Assembly: GCA_963920575.1 (NCBI GenBank)
Contig: OY986968.1
Span: 26,480,129 to 26,544,128 of the forward strand
DNA: 64,000 nucleotides
Reading direction: 5' to 3'
DNA from: Narthecium ossifragum
Lineage: Eukaryota; Streptophyta; Magnoliopsida; Dioscoreales; Nartheciaceae
Below the pieces are notes generated by a model. The model was not told where the DNA came from. It saw nothing but the letters and a program-made list of their open reading frames with translations, and did not search any database. This document shows positions 50,025 to 63,234 of the stretch, piece after piece. Made by a program: the position numbers and the translations under genes. How positions within the stretch are numbered: the first letter of the stretch is position 1; each line of letters starts with the position of its first letter.

Positions 50025-50425
50025 CATGATAAGCTCAGCTCTTAGCCCCTGTATAACCTCATTCATATTCCCAAACATCAAATATCATCATTACTATTTT
50101 ATCCATGTTTCATCTATCACCACCATTCTATTTTTTTCTATCCTCATTCATTAACATTACTTTTTCTAACCATTTCTAATCATATTCCTTCTTAACCTTA
50201 CTTTTTCTAACCCCATACCAAATGGGTCCGCGGCGTTTGGTATGGGGTTAGCTTATTCCGGGTTAATAGGGGTTAAGGGATTTCAATGTTAGCTTATTCT
50301 GGGTTAAGAGTGGTTAAGGAATGGGGATAGGAAAAGATTGAGTGATGATGATAGGTGAAATATGAATAAAATAGTAATGATTATTTTTTATGTTTAAAGA
50401 TAAGTATGGGGATATACCAAACACA
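50025..50425. mobile_element. Head-to-head pair of TTTGGTATGGGG-type MITEs
   Basis: The right copy runs from GTTTGGTATGGGGTTA (50235) to ATATACCAAACA (50422), giving inverted termini. A second copy in the opposite orientation ends TAACCCCATACCAAA at 50224, so the two tips face each other across about 10 bases. The outer end of the left copy is diverged. Non-coding. Confidence 0.65.
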
Positions 50426-50964
50426 GTTGTATGGGCTGACTCTGTCCCTTTGCCCGCCCCATGCTTTAACTTTTCTCGGCAACATTCAGAAGAGAGAGAA
50501 ACCTAGAGAGAGAGAGATTTCTCCATGCAAATCATTCCCTGGTCCCTATACCTGGCTCCAATGATCCTGTAAAATACCTTGAATTTGGGAATTATTATGT
50601 TTGGTGGATGGCATGTATTAGGTTGGCATCTTTGGAATGTTATGCATGCATTATTGTTTGATATAGTGCTTTTTTTTCATTTTAACCCTCCTTTTATGTG
50701 TTAATGTCTTTAGGGGTCACGTGAAAGCCTTTGAAACCTCTTCTTTGTATTTCGTTTCTCTCACACTACATAAGATATTTAACCCCAGTTTCCTTGCTTC
50801 CACTAATCTAGTGTGCTTGATCAATTATTATTTAATTAGATCCTTCATCCCTCTCTCTAAAGCTCCCTTACCACCTCTTTCCCTATCTCTATCTCTTGGG
50901 TTCTTGGTAGAGTAGAGGAAACCCCCCACCCCGCCCCCCCCCCCCCTTCCCCTTCAAGACTCCA

Positions 50965-52018
50965 ATGTTCTCTCTCCCTCTTTTAGAGGGAGGCCAAGAC
51001 CAAGATCAAGGTCATTGCCACATCTTGGTTCCACCAACTGATGCTTCTTCATTCACATGTAACATTCTCTTCAGCAATCCACAAGATCAAGGTGCGAAAG
51101 ATAGAGATCATGACTACCAGCATCATCATCAAGAACATGAGGTAAGATATCTATGATGACCCTATGGGTCGAGACTCGAGACATGAGTACTTGATCAGGA
51201 ATTCTTGTCGATGATTTAACGTACGTATACCATTCTTTCGGTTGTTGCAGCCCAGTGATCATGATCAAGCACCATTTCCGCCGAGCAACATTAGTGAGGA
51301 CCACAACAGCAGTGAAAACTCTTCAAGTGATCGCCATGCTAGAGAAGGAGATCTGCATGGATCGGCTCAGTGGATGTCTTCCAAGATGAGATTGATGAGT
51401 TCTGATCGGATCATCGTGCAAAAAACAAGGACTCGGCATGCGCGCGACGACGATCAACCACCACCAATTCATGATCACCGCACCACCACCACCAACAACA
51501 ACAACAACATCCCCCCCCTTGCCATCATCAGAGTCTGCTCCGATTGCAACACCACCAAGACCCCATTGTGGAGGAGTGGCCCTCGAGGCCCTAAGGTCTC
51601 TCTATCTTTCTCTAAAACCTTAACATAATTCTTGATACTCCTTTAAGCGTATATGCTCATTTATATCTTCAACTGTTTGGTGCAGTCTCTTTGTAATGCC
51701 TGCGGAATTAGGCAGAGGAAAGCGAGACGAGCCATGGCGGCGGCGGCTGCAAATGGTGGAACTATCCCTGCTGCTGATCATGATACACCATTTAAAGTGC
51801 GGAAAGGAAAGAGATCGTCGTCGGACGTGGATCGCAGCGTGCCATTCAAGATGCGGCGCAAGATCGCCACGGCCACCGAGACCACTCATCAGAAGAAGCT
51901 TTGCTTTGATGAAGTCATGATCAGCTGGAGCAAAGATTCAGCTTTCCATTTCCCTCAGGATGAGACCGAGGCAGCCATCTTGCTGATGGCCTTATCTTGT
52001 GGCCTCATTCGTGGTTGA
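50965..52018 (+). CDS. B-type GATA transcription factor with LLM domain (GNC/CGA1-like)
   Basis: Nuclear zinc-finger regulator; this subclass controls greening, chloroplast development and growth downstream of light, cytokinin and gibberellin signals. Three exons: 50965-51141, 51251-51595 and 51686-52018; 284 aa. The N-terminal half is rich in His, Asp, Gln and Ser. The single zinc finger starts at residue about 155 (RVCSDCNTTKTPLWRSGPRG) and finishes in exon 3 with SLCNACGIRQRK, a C-x2-C-x18-C-x2-C pattern as in class B plant GATAs, followed by a basic tail (QRKARRAMAAAAA). The C-terminus has ILLMALSCG, the Leu-Leu-Met motif that defines GNC/GNL-type factors. The exon 2/3 border falls inside the finger, as usual in this class. 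The 3' flank has AATAAA near 52163. Confidence 0.94.
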
Positions 52019-53772
52019 GAAATGCTAGCTGATTTTTTTATATTATTTTTTAGCTGCCTACTATTATTGTACTACTATATATGTATTAATTCTTGTGTTG
52101 AGTGCTTCTAGAGTGAGGAACTGTAAGAATAAGAGCAAGCTGAGATCATAGATTGATGGCAGAATAAATTTGCCTAGCTAGTAGAGGATTTTTTTTTTTA
52201 ATATTAAGCAAATATGTACCGGAGTTTGATTGTACGTACTATGTTGGTTGACTTATGGATATTCCATGGGTTTCTTGATTAAATAAAGATTGGAGTTCTT
52301 GGTCCTACGATTAAGCTTTGTAATATCTGAAGGCTTCGCTTTTTGAGAGAGAAAACAAGGCTAGATATAGCATGTTGTTCATAGTTTACCAACATCTCAA
52401 CAATAGCATGTTGTTCATTAATTGTTCAATAATGATGAATTATATCTTAACAAAAAAGTCTCAATCCAAATTAAAGAAGTGTACGTATATATGGTGGAAG
52501 TTAGCTAGCTTCACCATTTTCTTTTGGTGGGTCGCCGGAACCTCGAAGCTGTGCTGGTGCTCTGGACTGGACTGTTCACGAGGAAGTCTCAGACGACGTA
52601 AGAGCCAAATGGCAATCACAGAAATAATTAACTGATTTCGTGTCAGCTATATAGCTGGTGTTTTTCCTCTCGATAGATCCAGTTCAATGACTCAGTTAAG
52701 GGTAAGGATTAATCCTAAGATAAGTAAAAATTGGTACTATAATTCTAGACTAAAGCTTGTTTCAGACTTGTATTGGTTTTTGCTGGGGATATGGAGGACA
52801 AATTGTTTGAATAGGTAAAACTCATTGGTTTTTCCCCCTGAATCGAGCCTTATTTTTATTGTGGTTTATTAAGTAAAACTTAGGCTTTTTTACTGGAATG
52901 GAAGGAAGGATGAAGAGGGGAAAGTATCATTTCTAAGTAAGAGATGAGGATAACAAAAAAAAAAAAAAAAGGTATATAATGTAGCTTATTTCTTATTTCT
53001 TCGAACGAAGGCTTTAACCTTGAATCCAGGCCAACGTAGTCTTCTTGGGATGCAATTGATTCCAAATCATTAATCAGTGTCACGGGTGCATTTATGACAA
53101 GATGTTTAGCTTCCAGATGGCAATTAATGAGGTTCCATGCCATCAAAAGGCTCGACCATGTAAGATGAATGGACAATTGGTACTATGAAAGATACGAACC
53201 CCACAAGGCCACAAGAGTCTTGCGCTGCGACGAAGAGTCCATCTGCAGTTGTAAACTAAGCTTTCAGTAGTCATACTAGCTAGCTTTCGGATAAAGAGGA
53301 TAAGTAGTTCATGGTAGCAGAGGTGATGATGGCCAGCTTTTCGATTGGTCTGACGTTTGCTTTGAGATGTGGAGGTTGTGATGCCACGAAATGTAGATAG
53401 ACAGAGCCATTCTCCATCAGGAATAATCTAAATATAGATTGGACTTTTCAGGTTAGATTGTAACAGTGTACGTGCTGGATATATATAAGGCAATGCAGAC
53501 AACTGAAACTTACACCTCCATCCTGCAGGACTGATAGTTCAAACTGCTTACAGTTGCAGACGTCTAATAGCTGTGAAGAGCAGGGGAGAAGGTTAGTTGA
53601 AACTTGAAAAACATCATTAAGAATCTTAATTTTTTTCATTCTGATGCTGCCAAATGCAGAAATTTTTTCTGAATTATCTTGTTTAAGGCCTTAAATTGAT
53701 CATTTTGATAATTCTCTGGAGTTAAGTCAGAATTTGGTTTCGCCAATTCTGACGTACTTTAGGAATTATGAT

Positions 53773-55364
53773 TATTATTATTATTTTGCTTAGTTGAGCC
53801 AAACTGGCTGGGCATTACATCCAACACCTATACCACTACTACATTACATCAAGCAAAAAACCTCCCTAGCAGCCCCCATCCGAGCCCGGCGGACAAGATC
53901 ATCAGCAACATCATTGGAGGCACGGGGAATATGCACAAAAATAACACCTCCTAAACTCGCACTTAAACTCCAAATTCTCCTAAGAATCGGCTATAGTTCT
54001 ATGACCCATACCTCTATGTTGTTAAGGAAGTTGACCGCATTCCTCGAGTCCGATTCAACCAACACCTTGTTGATTCCTTTCGCCACTGCTAGTTCCAGCC
54101 CCCACCAAATCACCAATAGCTCTGCCTCGTCACTGCATCTGGCTAGACCTCTCTGCATGAATGTCCAATCCGGTGTCCCCCCTCCACTCCAACAGACAAC
54201 TCCAATACTGGCTTCAGTACTTTCAGGCAACCAGGATACATCAGTTTGTACCACCACACAACCATGATCTCCTCTTTGATGTTGTACATATCCAGGATCA
54301 TGAGACCAACCCTTCCCACGCAAGAACTCCCCCGCCAGTCTGCATACTCGTCACACAAGAGACTCAGCGGAGACACCCCCACCTCTCTAGATGACATCGT
54401 TCCTTTCCTTCCATAACATCCATAAACCATACCCCACCAGAGTTTTCACCCATCTATTAGAGATATTGGGCGACGAGGACTGAGTAAGCAATTGGAGAAT
54501 GAGATCTAGGTTCCAGCCCTGAAGTGATCTTTCATGTGAAGGAAGAAGGAGACTCCACATCATGTGCGAAGAGGGGCAATCGTCTAGAATATGCCGAACC
54601 GATTCAACAACACCACACTCTCTTGACAGGATCGATCGTGGATTAGGCCCTTTCTCCATATGCAGTCCCTAGAAGGTACACACCCATGAAGGAGTTTCCA
54701 AATGAAGTGGCGTACCCTTGGCCCTGCCAGTGAACTCCAAAAGTTAGTCCAAACAACATGAGGGAAGTTAGCAGTTCCCCTGCATTCCTTCATGACCAAC
54801 CATAAGTACAGAGATGATGCATCCGGCTTCTCTGTTCTGTTGAAGGCCCACCTAGCATGATCTTTGTTTAGCGCGGGGTCGATACGTACCTCCAGAACTT
54901 CCTTGACTATATCTTCATGGAACTCCTGCTCTATCAGGTTTACGCACCATCACCCCTCAATCATCAGGTTCCCCAGTTTGGAGTCCTCCAATATACCACC
55001 TACTATGGCAAGGCTTGGGTACATCAATAGCGGCCCCTCCCCCACCCACCACTCCATCAACGGATCAATGAGGCTATCAGGGGCTAGGGTGAACCTTAAG
55101 CATGAACAAAGCTCTTCTGCTGCTCGACGGATCGCTTTCCAGAAAGAAGATGAAGGCCTTGAGCGCGGGTGTGAAGGGAGCAATCCCTTCCATTCATACT
55201 TATCCTTAGTAATCACCTCCCAAGTAGAGTTGTCCCCTTCCAGGAAGCTCACCGCCCTTCTCATATGAAGTGCCTTTTGTCATCGGACATGATTCTAGAT
55301 GCCCAGGCCTCCCAACTCAGTTGTCTTGCAAATAGTACATGAGACATCGAACCAACTTTCCAGA
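53773..55364 (-). mobile_element. 5'-truncated, dead LINE with 17-bp target duplication
   Basis: L1-type non-LTR retrotransposon fragment, minus strand. From its 5' side it shows the region before the RT zinc-binding domain (DNSTWEVITKDKYEWKGLLP), the zinc-binding domain (VWTNFWSSLAGPRVRHFIWK, ... VRHILDDCPSSHMMW), a spacer ending in LWMLWKERNDVI, then RNase H (VVVQTDVSWLPESTEASIGV, LVESDSRNAVNFL, HIPRASNDVADDLV). It ends GGCTCAACTAAGCAAAATAA with an AAT-type tail. The duplication ACTTTAGGAATTATGAT lies at 53756-53772 and 55365-55381. Frames are broken by stops and shifts, so it is inactive. Confidence 0.93.
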
Positions 55365-55504
55365 ACTTTAGGAATTATGATAGTTTCTATTAAGATTTCG
55401 TAAGTTTTATCTAAAATTAATATTATTGGAAAATTTCGGCTTTTGATATTTATAGTAATTTTGGAACATCCTTGAAGTGGATTTAGCTTTAAGTAGTGAG
55501 TGGT

Positions 55505-55745
55505 GTACATGGACATGTGGCATGTGTAATGAACATGTCATTTGTCGGTAATTAAAGTACTGATTCTTTCATCTATCCCATTGGTAGTGACATACCGATA
55601 GGATAGATGAAGATATCGATAGTTGGCTACCGATTGAATGTATTGGTAGTGAGATACCCATATCTTCATGTATCCCATTGGTAGCTCACTATTAATAGGA
55701 TAGATGAAGATATCGGTAGTTGGCTACCGATAGGTGTGCACGATT
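55505..55745. repeat. ATCGGTA-type hairpin repeat, copy C
   Basis: Two tandem units of about 100 bp, each pairing TCATCTATCCCATTGG with AGGATAGATGA and containing GGTAGTGAGATACC or TCGGTAGTTGGCTACCGAT. Left flank ACATGTGGCATGTGTAATG matches copy B. Confidence 0.8.
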
Positions 55746-58208
55746 CTTTATTTTGAATATGTTTCGTAGGCAGGGGTTGGTAATTCAGTTTTGATGTTTG
55801 ATTCTTATCATTACATGGAGAAATATCTCTAGTTCTCTACTGGGTCACTGGCCCATATTCTGTTTCTTCCTAACTCCCAGCGGTGCTTTCTGTTGGGCTG
55901 GTCCTTCGATGGGCTCCATTGCAAGGCACCTAAGCAGGAAGGCCAGGCCCATAGTCTATCTTTCCCGGCTATTTTTAACAAGTGTACAGCTGCTGCTCAG
56001 GGATATATATCTATGAGCAAGTCCATGCAGCTTATTTAAGCCCATAACCTGAAAGATATATGCATTTAAGTGCTTTGGAATGTTTTGGCTGCATGTACTC
56101 CCACTAATAATCAGATAGGATAAGATGATGATTCACATGAAGATATTGTTGACTATCTTTAGAATATCTCCGACTAAACTATACCTTTTCAATAAATTAT
56201 AAACGCATACATAAGATTCACCGTATCATTTGGACAGGTGGGATAGGATTAGTAATATTATGACCTCATTTTATCCGGTGTTTTGTGTGTTTTTAGAAAT
56301 GAGACCCCATTGGGACTACATATCCCAAAAAAGATGGGATATGTAATCATGAGAAGAGATCATTGGATTAAAAAGTAAAAAAAAATAAATATTTGATTAA
56401 ATCTTTTCCAAGCTTATCCTATGTCTTATCAAACACGGGAAAAAAATTTAACCCCTCACGTCAATATATCCTCAGATACAATCTCTAAGGAGATTATATT
56501 CACCCATATATTATCCTCGTGAAAAGACTTGGCCATTGTGATGGAGACTTGACTCTGTTCTTGGGCATATATATTTGGCCTCTCCAAATTCCAGACCCAT
56601 TTGTCAACGACTACTAATTAATGTAAGAGCATATCACATGCAGTAGTTTTGGAATCTAGCTCAAACAGTGCCATTAGCATTTAAGGAATGCAATCTGCTT
56701 GTTCATTTTGTCCAAATCCAACCTGCTTGATTCTTTCCTTTCCAATTAACTCCATACACTCCTCTCTCGTCACGGCCAGCGGTCGGCCGGCCGGAGTCTC
56801 GGCTCCGTCAGATCGAGCAGCCATCGTCAGGGTCTACGACACCGTGCGCTGTAAGTACTTCTTTCTATCAAGTACTATTCTTTATCTATTGAGCTAGCAT
56901 ATCTAGCTACCAAACTATAAAATTAACATCGATCTAACGCCCATGAAGGACAATTAAGAAAGTTAGCCCACTCACAGGTCTAGCTTAAAGTAGCTGCAAT
57001 TGGATGTTTCTTTAGTAGTTGAAAGACTATCACTCTAATCTTTCGAATAAGGGCCAAAATCCAAAATAGCTAGGATCGGGAATCTATGTGGCAAGATCGG
57101 CATGCAATCTTGAAAAGTTTGAGAATCTAGCTAGCTTTCGGTGTCGATCATGGCTTATTATAGTCTCTATAGAACAGCACTAACTACATATATAATTGTT
57201 TAGAGGTTCACATAACCTTATCACAAATGCTTCGATATCTTAACCACCATGTCCTCCCTCTCTCTCTCTGATGTTGAAAGATTACACGGGAGGATGGAAT
57301 TATGTTGGCCTGCCAACTATAATGAATTCTAAATCGTACAAATAATCTGACGTATTGTAGATGTTCTACTTATTGTCTCAACATTAGTAACATGCCTTGA
57401 TTGTGTGAAAGTATAGGGAATTGGCCAAAGCTATGATGTCCCACTATGCAGAGTTGTGCGGCTCGAGATGAGGCTCCTGAAAATTAAACAGAATATAAGA
57501 TTAAACTGATGGGTATATGAGAAAATTTTAACCCTTATTGATCTAGAAAGTACCAATTATTACCATTGGGCGCGCCATGCAGTTGGTTTGGTTTAATGGG
57601 TGCAACAATATATATATATCACTAATGGGAAATAATCTTTTGGTGGGTAGTCACTGATTGCTCCCCAGAAAAGAGGACTTAGATTTATATCACTAATGGG
57701 AGAATGATGATGGGGAGAGTTGCATGTGTGGGATTGACTAGTATATTGGGTCTGGGGAGGAGTTAAGGCAAAGCAAGGTGGAGGGAAAGTTAAAGGGCTG
57801 TTATTCTAAAACGAGGGAAAGCATTAAAGCTTGGAGAGGTGAGATGGATGGAGAATAAGTTATTGTGTGGATTGGCCTATGATATGGTTGCATTTTATAG
57901 AGATAGAAGTGTTGATGATGATGACGACGATGATGACGGAGGGTGGTGGTGGGGGTCGGGGTGGGGGTGGATTCTTATTGAATGGACCTCACATGTGTGC
58001 ACGAGGTGAGCAGCTAGCTAGCCTAGCCTAGCTTAGCTTGGGACTCTCTCATGGTCATGGACTGTGACACCATACAATCATAGACGTGGGGACTATGCAA
58101 CCATTTAATATTTTCTCTTGCTGTTGTTGTTCTTCCTTGTAAACTCTCGTAAGATCTCCTTGTACTTTACCTTCCTAGACAATCTCCCACTCTCTCTCGC
58201 TGCATGTG

Positions 58209-58218
58209 TATATAATTA
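58209..58218 (+). promoter_or_regulatory. Candidate TATA box of the CYP90D gene
   Basis: TATATAATTA about 71-80 bases before the ATG at 58289, at a typical plant distance. Confidence 0.5.
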
Positions 58219-58288
58219 AATTGCTCACCACCGTCGCTCGTTGCCGTCGCCATAATCGTGACAGAGTCATACTTGAGTAGTTGGAAAG

Positions 58289-60833
58289 ATGGAGGACGAA
58301 TTGTTCAGCCGGTGGGTTGCGGTGGTGGCCGCGTTGATTATTGTGATGGCAGTAGTCGCGGCTTGCAAGATTCGGAGGAGGACAAGAGCTGGACTTCCCG
58401 GTGGGTCTCTTGGTTGGCCTCTCGTAGGGGAGACCCTGGAGTTTGTTTCTTGTGCGTACTCTTCCCGGCCAGAGAGATTCGTGGACAAGCGTAGACTCTT
58501 GTGAGTATCATGATCCTGTGATTTCCTCTTCATTTTTCTGATGTTGATCAACATTTGTTTTGGTCATGTTATGATCATAAAAAGGATTTGTTATTTAAGC
58601 AATTCGATCTTTTATATTAATTTGCAGGTATGGCAAAGTGTTCAAATCTCATCTCTTCGGCAGCCCGACCATCGTGTCGACCGACGCCGATGTCAGTAGG
58701 GTCGTCTTGCAGAGCGACGCCCGGGCTTTCGTGCCGTCGTATCCGAAATCCCTCACAGAGTTGATGGGCAAGTCCTCCATCCTGTTGATCAACGGCAACC
58801 TTCAGAGGAGAGTTCATGGGCTCATCGGCGCCTTCTTCAAATCGCTTCAGCTCAAGGCTCAGATCACTCTTGACATGCAGAAGTACGTTCAGGAGTCGAT
58901 GAATAACTGGAAGGATGATGAACTCATTTACATCCAAACTGAAGCCAAGCACGTCAGTTCATTCACCATATCTATCATTCGAAAATTTTATTTATATAGA
59001 ACTTATACTAATGGGTATTTAATTTGATCAGATAATTTTTCATATCCTGGTAAAAGGGTTGATAGGATTGGAGCCAGGAGGGGAAATGCAATTCCTAAAA
59101 CAACAGTTCAAGGAATTTATTGCTGGCTTGATGTCTCTGCCTGTGAAGCTACCTGGGTGTAGGCTCTACAAATCACTGCAGGCAAGTAATGTTTGTAGTT
59201 AATGCCTTTGAGATAGTAGCTAGTCTTTCTAAGTTTTCCTTTTTAACTTGAGTAAAGTTTTAATTTCCACTTCAGGCAAAAAAGAGAATGGTGAAACTGG
59301 TAACAAAGATCATCAAAGAGAAGAGGATCAGGATCAACAATGAAAACTCCCCAAGAGACGTAATAGATGTGTTATTAAATGATAGCAGCAATCAACTAAC
59401 AGATGAGCTCATATCTGATAACTTGATAGATTTAATGATACCGGCGGAGGACTCCGTCCCCATGCTCTTGACACTTGCAGTAAAGTACCTCAGTGATTGC
59501 CCTCTTGCCCTCAAACAATTGGAGGTATGTAAACAAACTTGCTATTAATTCTATCTATTTTCTTCATGATATAAAAGTTGGGTTTTGGTTAGAATTTAGA
59601 ACAACCATTATTATACTTTATTAAAATCTATTTGGGTTTGAGCTTCTCTATGTTTTTTTCGTTTCTAATTTGCTCCAAGCCATGAAGAAGTCACTCTCAG
59701 CATACAAGAATTAGTCTTCGACTTGGTTGTTTCTTTCTAGGATGGCACCAGAAACATGAAGCATGCTTTCTTGACTTTATTCACCCTGATCATTACTTTA
59801 TTCATCATCCTTAATTTGACTGATTCAATTGATGAAACTTGAGATCGATGAGCATTGGAAATGAATCCATTTCTGCATTATTGCAAGAAGAACTGTTGTT
59901 CACGATTATGTTTTTGATTCAAATCTATTCTCAGGTTGAGAACACGGAATTAAAGAAGAAGAAGTCTCAGCTCGGCGAGAACTTACAATGGACCGACTAC
60001 TTATCATTGGCATTCACTCAAGATGTGAGTTTATATTAACACAGCGATTGCAGCAGTTTCTTTGAAGAATTATACTACTATACTGATTGTTTATTATTTG
60101 ACAGGTTATAACAGAGACTTTAAGGTTAGGAAACATTATAAGTGGTATCATGAGGAAGGCGATGAAGGACGTGGAGATAAAAGGGCACTTCATACCCAAA
60201 GGATGGTGTGTATTCACGTACTTTAGATCAGTCCACCTGGATGAAGCTGTGTATGAGGACTCATACAAGTTCAACCCATGGAGATGGAAGGTGATTGAGA
60301 AAACCCTACTCATTTGAACTACGCGGAAAGCAAAAGCAAAGGAGAGGTTGTCTGTCAACTTCTCTGTTCACATATTTTGCTCCTAGAACTGATGCCAAGT
60401 TTATTTCTCTCTTTGGAAAACTCGTGATCACAGGACAAGGACATCAGTACTTGTAGCTTTACCCCATTTGGAGGTGGCCAGAGGCTGTGTCCCGGCCTTG
60501 ATCTGGCCAGGCTGGAAGCTTCCATCTTTCTCCACCACTTGGTCACCTGCTTCACGTACGTAAGCTTATATACCTGAGATCTTACAACTAATAAACACCG
60601 TATTAGACTACATGGTGTATGGGCCATTTGACTTAGATCCGTGTGTGTACGTGTGACATATATATGGACTCATGCATGCATGTATGTGGGGCAACAGGTG
60701 GGTGGCCGAGGAGGACCTTATAGTCAACTTCCCAACCGTGCGAATGAGGAAGAGGATGCCCATCAGAGTCAAGAGGAAGGAGAAGGATGCTACAGCAGCA
60801 GCAGCGGCCCTCCACACCTGCATTAGTAATTAA
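58289..60833 (+). CDS. CYP90D: CYP90D-type brassinosteroid cytochrome P450
   Basis: ER-anchored sterol oxidase of brassinosteroid synthesis; CYP90C/D enzymes hydroxylate C-23 of early intermediates. Eight exons: 58289-58500, 58628-58952, 59032-59181, 59276-59524, 59935-60024, 60105-60290, 60434-60555 and 60698-60833; 489 aa. Anchor [20 protein letters not shown], then [18 protein letters not shown] and [20 protein letters not shown]. Family blocks [40 protein letters not shown] and [20 protein letters not shown], the last with the atypical E-D-S I-helix normal for CYP90D. Then [27 protein letters not shown] and the haem loop [20 protein letters not shown] (Cys about 423). Ends [19 protein letters not shown] plus an Ala-rich tail. 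Intron 3 begins GC (CAG/GCAAGT). No lesion seen. Confidence 0.95.
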
Positions 60834-63234
60834 TAGCTAGCTAAGCTAGCCATGGGCCATGGAATACATGCAGCGCGCGCCGGGGCCCAACCCCCGTCCT
60901 CCGCACACGTGCGGTGGCCCTGGCAAAGCGGGGTCAGGGAAAGAGATCAGACACCAAAGGCAGTAAGCTTTATCCAGAGAGCCCCCTGACATCGTTGCAA
61001 CTCCCAACCCCTTTGTGGCTCCCACTATCTCACCTATCTATTTATCTATCTATCTAGCTAGCTTCTCTACAATACTGTACTATATATAGTTCAGACTTCA
61101 GAGAGGGGTACATCAGTAGAGCTGCTGAGGACCTAGACATAGGATTCACACCCTCCAAGGTCACAAGAGAAATATATATCAATCAGCTCTGAGACATTTG
61201 ACCATGACCATGGAGGAGCAGCTTTAGAACTGTGTGGGCCTTTTGGGGTTGTATGCAGGGAGTAGCTAGAGCAGGCTACCATCCTAGCCATCCTAGGGAA
61301 TTGCATGTCTATTGCAGTAATTGGCCATTCTTCACATGCATGAGGACTGGAGGAGGGGTGGTGCTAAATTTGTGGAAGAGTTGAGGAGTTTTCTTGAGTC
61401 TTTGTATGCGTGTTAGATGGAAAGAAAGGAGCACACAAGAGTACCTCTATTTGTTGATGACTTGTTTCCTGTTTCCTTCTCTTTTTCCTTTGTGGTTTAT
61501 GGTAGGACTTTGAATCAGTTTTGGCCTATGTGTATGAATGTGATGCAGGGAAGGGGGACCCTGGGCTGAGGGGGTGATGTAGATATGCAATTGGAGGCAC
61601 CACAAGGGAGACCCCACAGCTTGTGAGGTGTAGGTTTAGGCCTTATCTCTTCCTTTCCATCCATAAAGTTCTTGTGTTGATAATTTGCTATTCTAGAGCT
61701 GATCATGAGTTCATGGATAGAATGGAATATTAAACAATAGCTTTCTATTCGTTTATATATATATATTGCATAATAAGAATGGATTCCTCTCCTTTGTTCT
61801 TTGATCATTAATTTCTACGGCCACATGATATTTTCTTCGTTGAAGGAAATCTATCTAAAATTGGGCAATACGGCAATCGCTTTAAGATTCATTGAGGCAC
61901 TACCTCATATTAATTATTTTCCAAAGTACTATACTATCCCCTATGATACCACTACTAGATCATGTATGCTAGCAATAGGTTCCAAAGCAGCCTGATCAAA
62001 GCAAGAATTTAATGGTAAAGTTGTAGATATATATAGACTTATATATCAGTATCATCATCATCATCATCAACCCATCTTACTAGATATTGCATAAGGGCAA
62101 ACATATGCCACGTTAAAGTCACCGTTACTCCAAAAAAATTTGCCGACGAAAAAGGATGAATAATTATATCTTAACATGCAGCACTAGAAGACATCATGGC
62201 TCTCGCATGTTGCTAAGTAGACTAAAATTAGTGATTACTGTACAAAAGTGATGCAATCCTAGCACTTTTTGCAGCATGTGGAGAAATGCTCTCAATTTTG
62301 AGAGGCTTAAAACCATACTCATGCAATGGTTTCTAAGCGTCTCAATTTACAATGAATTCCCATTTAAAACCATGTCGGCCGCTTCAATCCAGCATCTGCA
62401 ATTCAAAGTTGGTAGTGATGATTTAGATCCAAGACCTCACGTAAGATGTTACAAGAGCTTTTATCCACTGCACCACCACTTGGTGGTTGATTTCATCTCA
62501 GTACCTGTCCTACAGGAACACTTAGGTAATGCCACTTTAGCCACTCTAGTGGTCACAAAAGCTCCATATAATTGGAACCAAGTGGTCATCATATATAGTT
62601 GGCTGGCTATTCGAATTGTGTTGCTGATCTAGTGGACTAGAGAGATGGAGACAAAGCAAGCTCTTGACTCATGTGACCCATAAGCAGTAAGTAGTAAAGT
62701 TCAAATAGGACTCTTCTTGAAATACAAGAACAAGAAAAGATCCCACATCAGATTCTCTGCAGTCAGATTGAACAGCACCCAGTGAGGTCATTCTAAATTT
62801 GGGAAGCATGCATGAACTATCCAAGATGAGCATTTGAACCTGTCCTCGGGCTCAACTAATAATAATAATAATAATAATAATAAACTCTATTGGGTTTACT
62901 TATATTAAGTTACCAACGAAGATGAGAGGGAGAGAGAGAGACATCATCTCTCTTGTTTGTCAAAAGGTAGAGATATATCTGTCAGAGCCTCATATAGGGT
63001 CGTGGGTGGATCTTATTTGTGGGTAGAATTGGCCATGCATTAGGTGCCTGTCCTTTGTTAGGTTGAAGATATCATATGGCATGGCCATTGGCCTACAAGC
63101 AGCAACACTGCAATTAAACTATAGCTCCTGCCACATTACCCTATTGAGACTATACAAACACTGTGGAAACACAGATGTCTTTCTCACCAGTTTTAGTACA
63201 TTGCATACCCCCAAGCTTTTGATAGAGGGGAGTT
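60834..63234. other. 3' flank of CYP90D and gene-free DNA
   Basis: GC-rich start with a CACGTG box near 60906, then AT-rich. At 62846-62883 GGGCTCAACTAAT runs into nine AAT triplets; this is probably a tiny LINE 3' end with an AAT tail on the plus strand, though no target duplication is clear. No coding gene seen. Confidence 0.6.
62857..62883. repeat. (AAT)n microsatellite
   Basis: About nine AAT triplets directly after the LINE-like terminus GGGCTCAACT. Confidence 0.9.

Larger units (their letters stand above)
46352..50964. other. Gene-free interval before the GATA gene
   Basis: 46352-48450 is AT-rich with no convincing frame; its first part is presumably the 3' UTR of the small gene. It is followed by a LINE end (48474-48699), a long GA microsatellite (49197-49266), a head-to-head pair of MITEs (50025-50425), a poly-T run at 49581-49596 and a C-rich run just before the GATA start (50928-50957). 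Confidence 0.65.
52019..58288. other. Large gene-free interval with LINE and hairpin repeat
   Basis: Holds the GATA 3' UTR, AT-rich unassigned DNA, a dead LINE (53773-55364), hairpin repeat copy C (55505-55745) and the CYP90D promoter. A short GC-rich patch at 56765-56855 has an open frame (AAIVRVYDTVRC) ending at a GTAAGT, but no partner exon. I see nothing else coding. Confidence 0.65.

Noticed and set aside
50721..50915. Open frame just before the GATA gene
   Set aside because: AT-rich and CT-rich composition, no family features; more likely leader or promoter.
56688..56897. Possible exon with AAIVRVYDTVRC ending at a GTAAGT
   Set aside because: Looks exon-like and GC-rich, but I found no partner exon nearby and no family I recognise.
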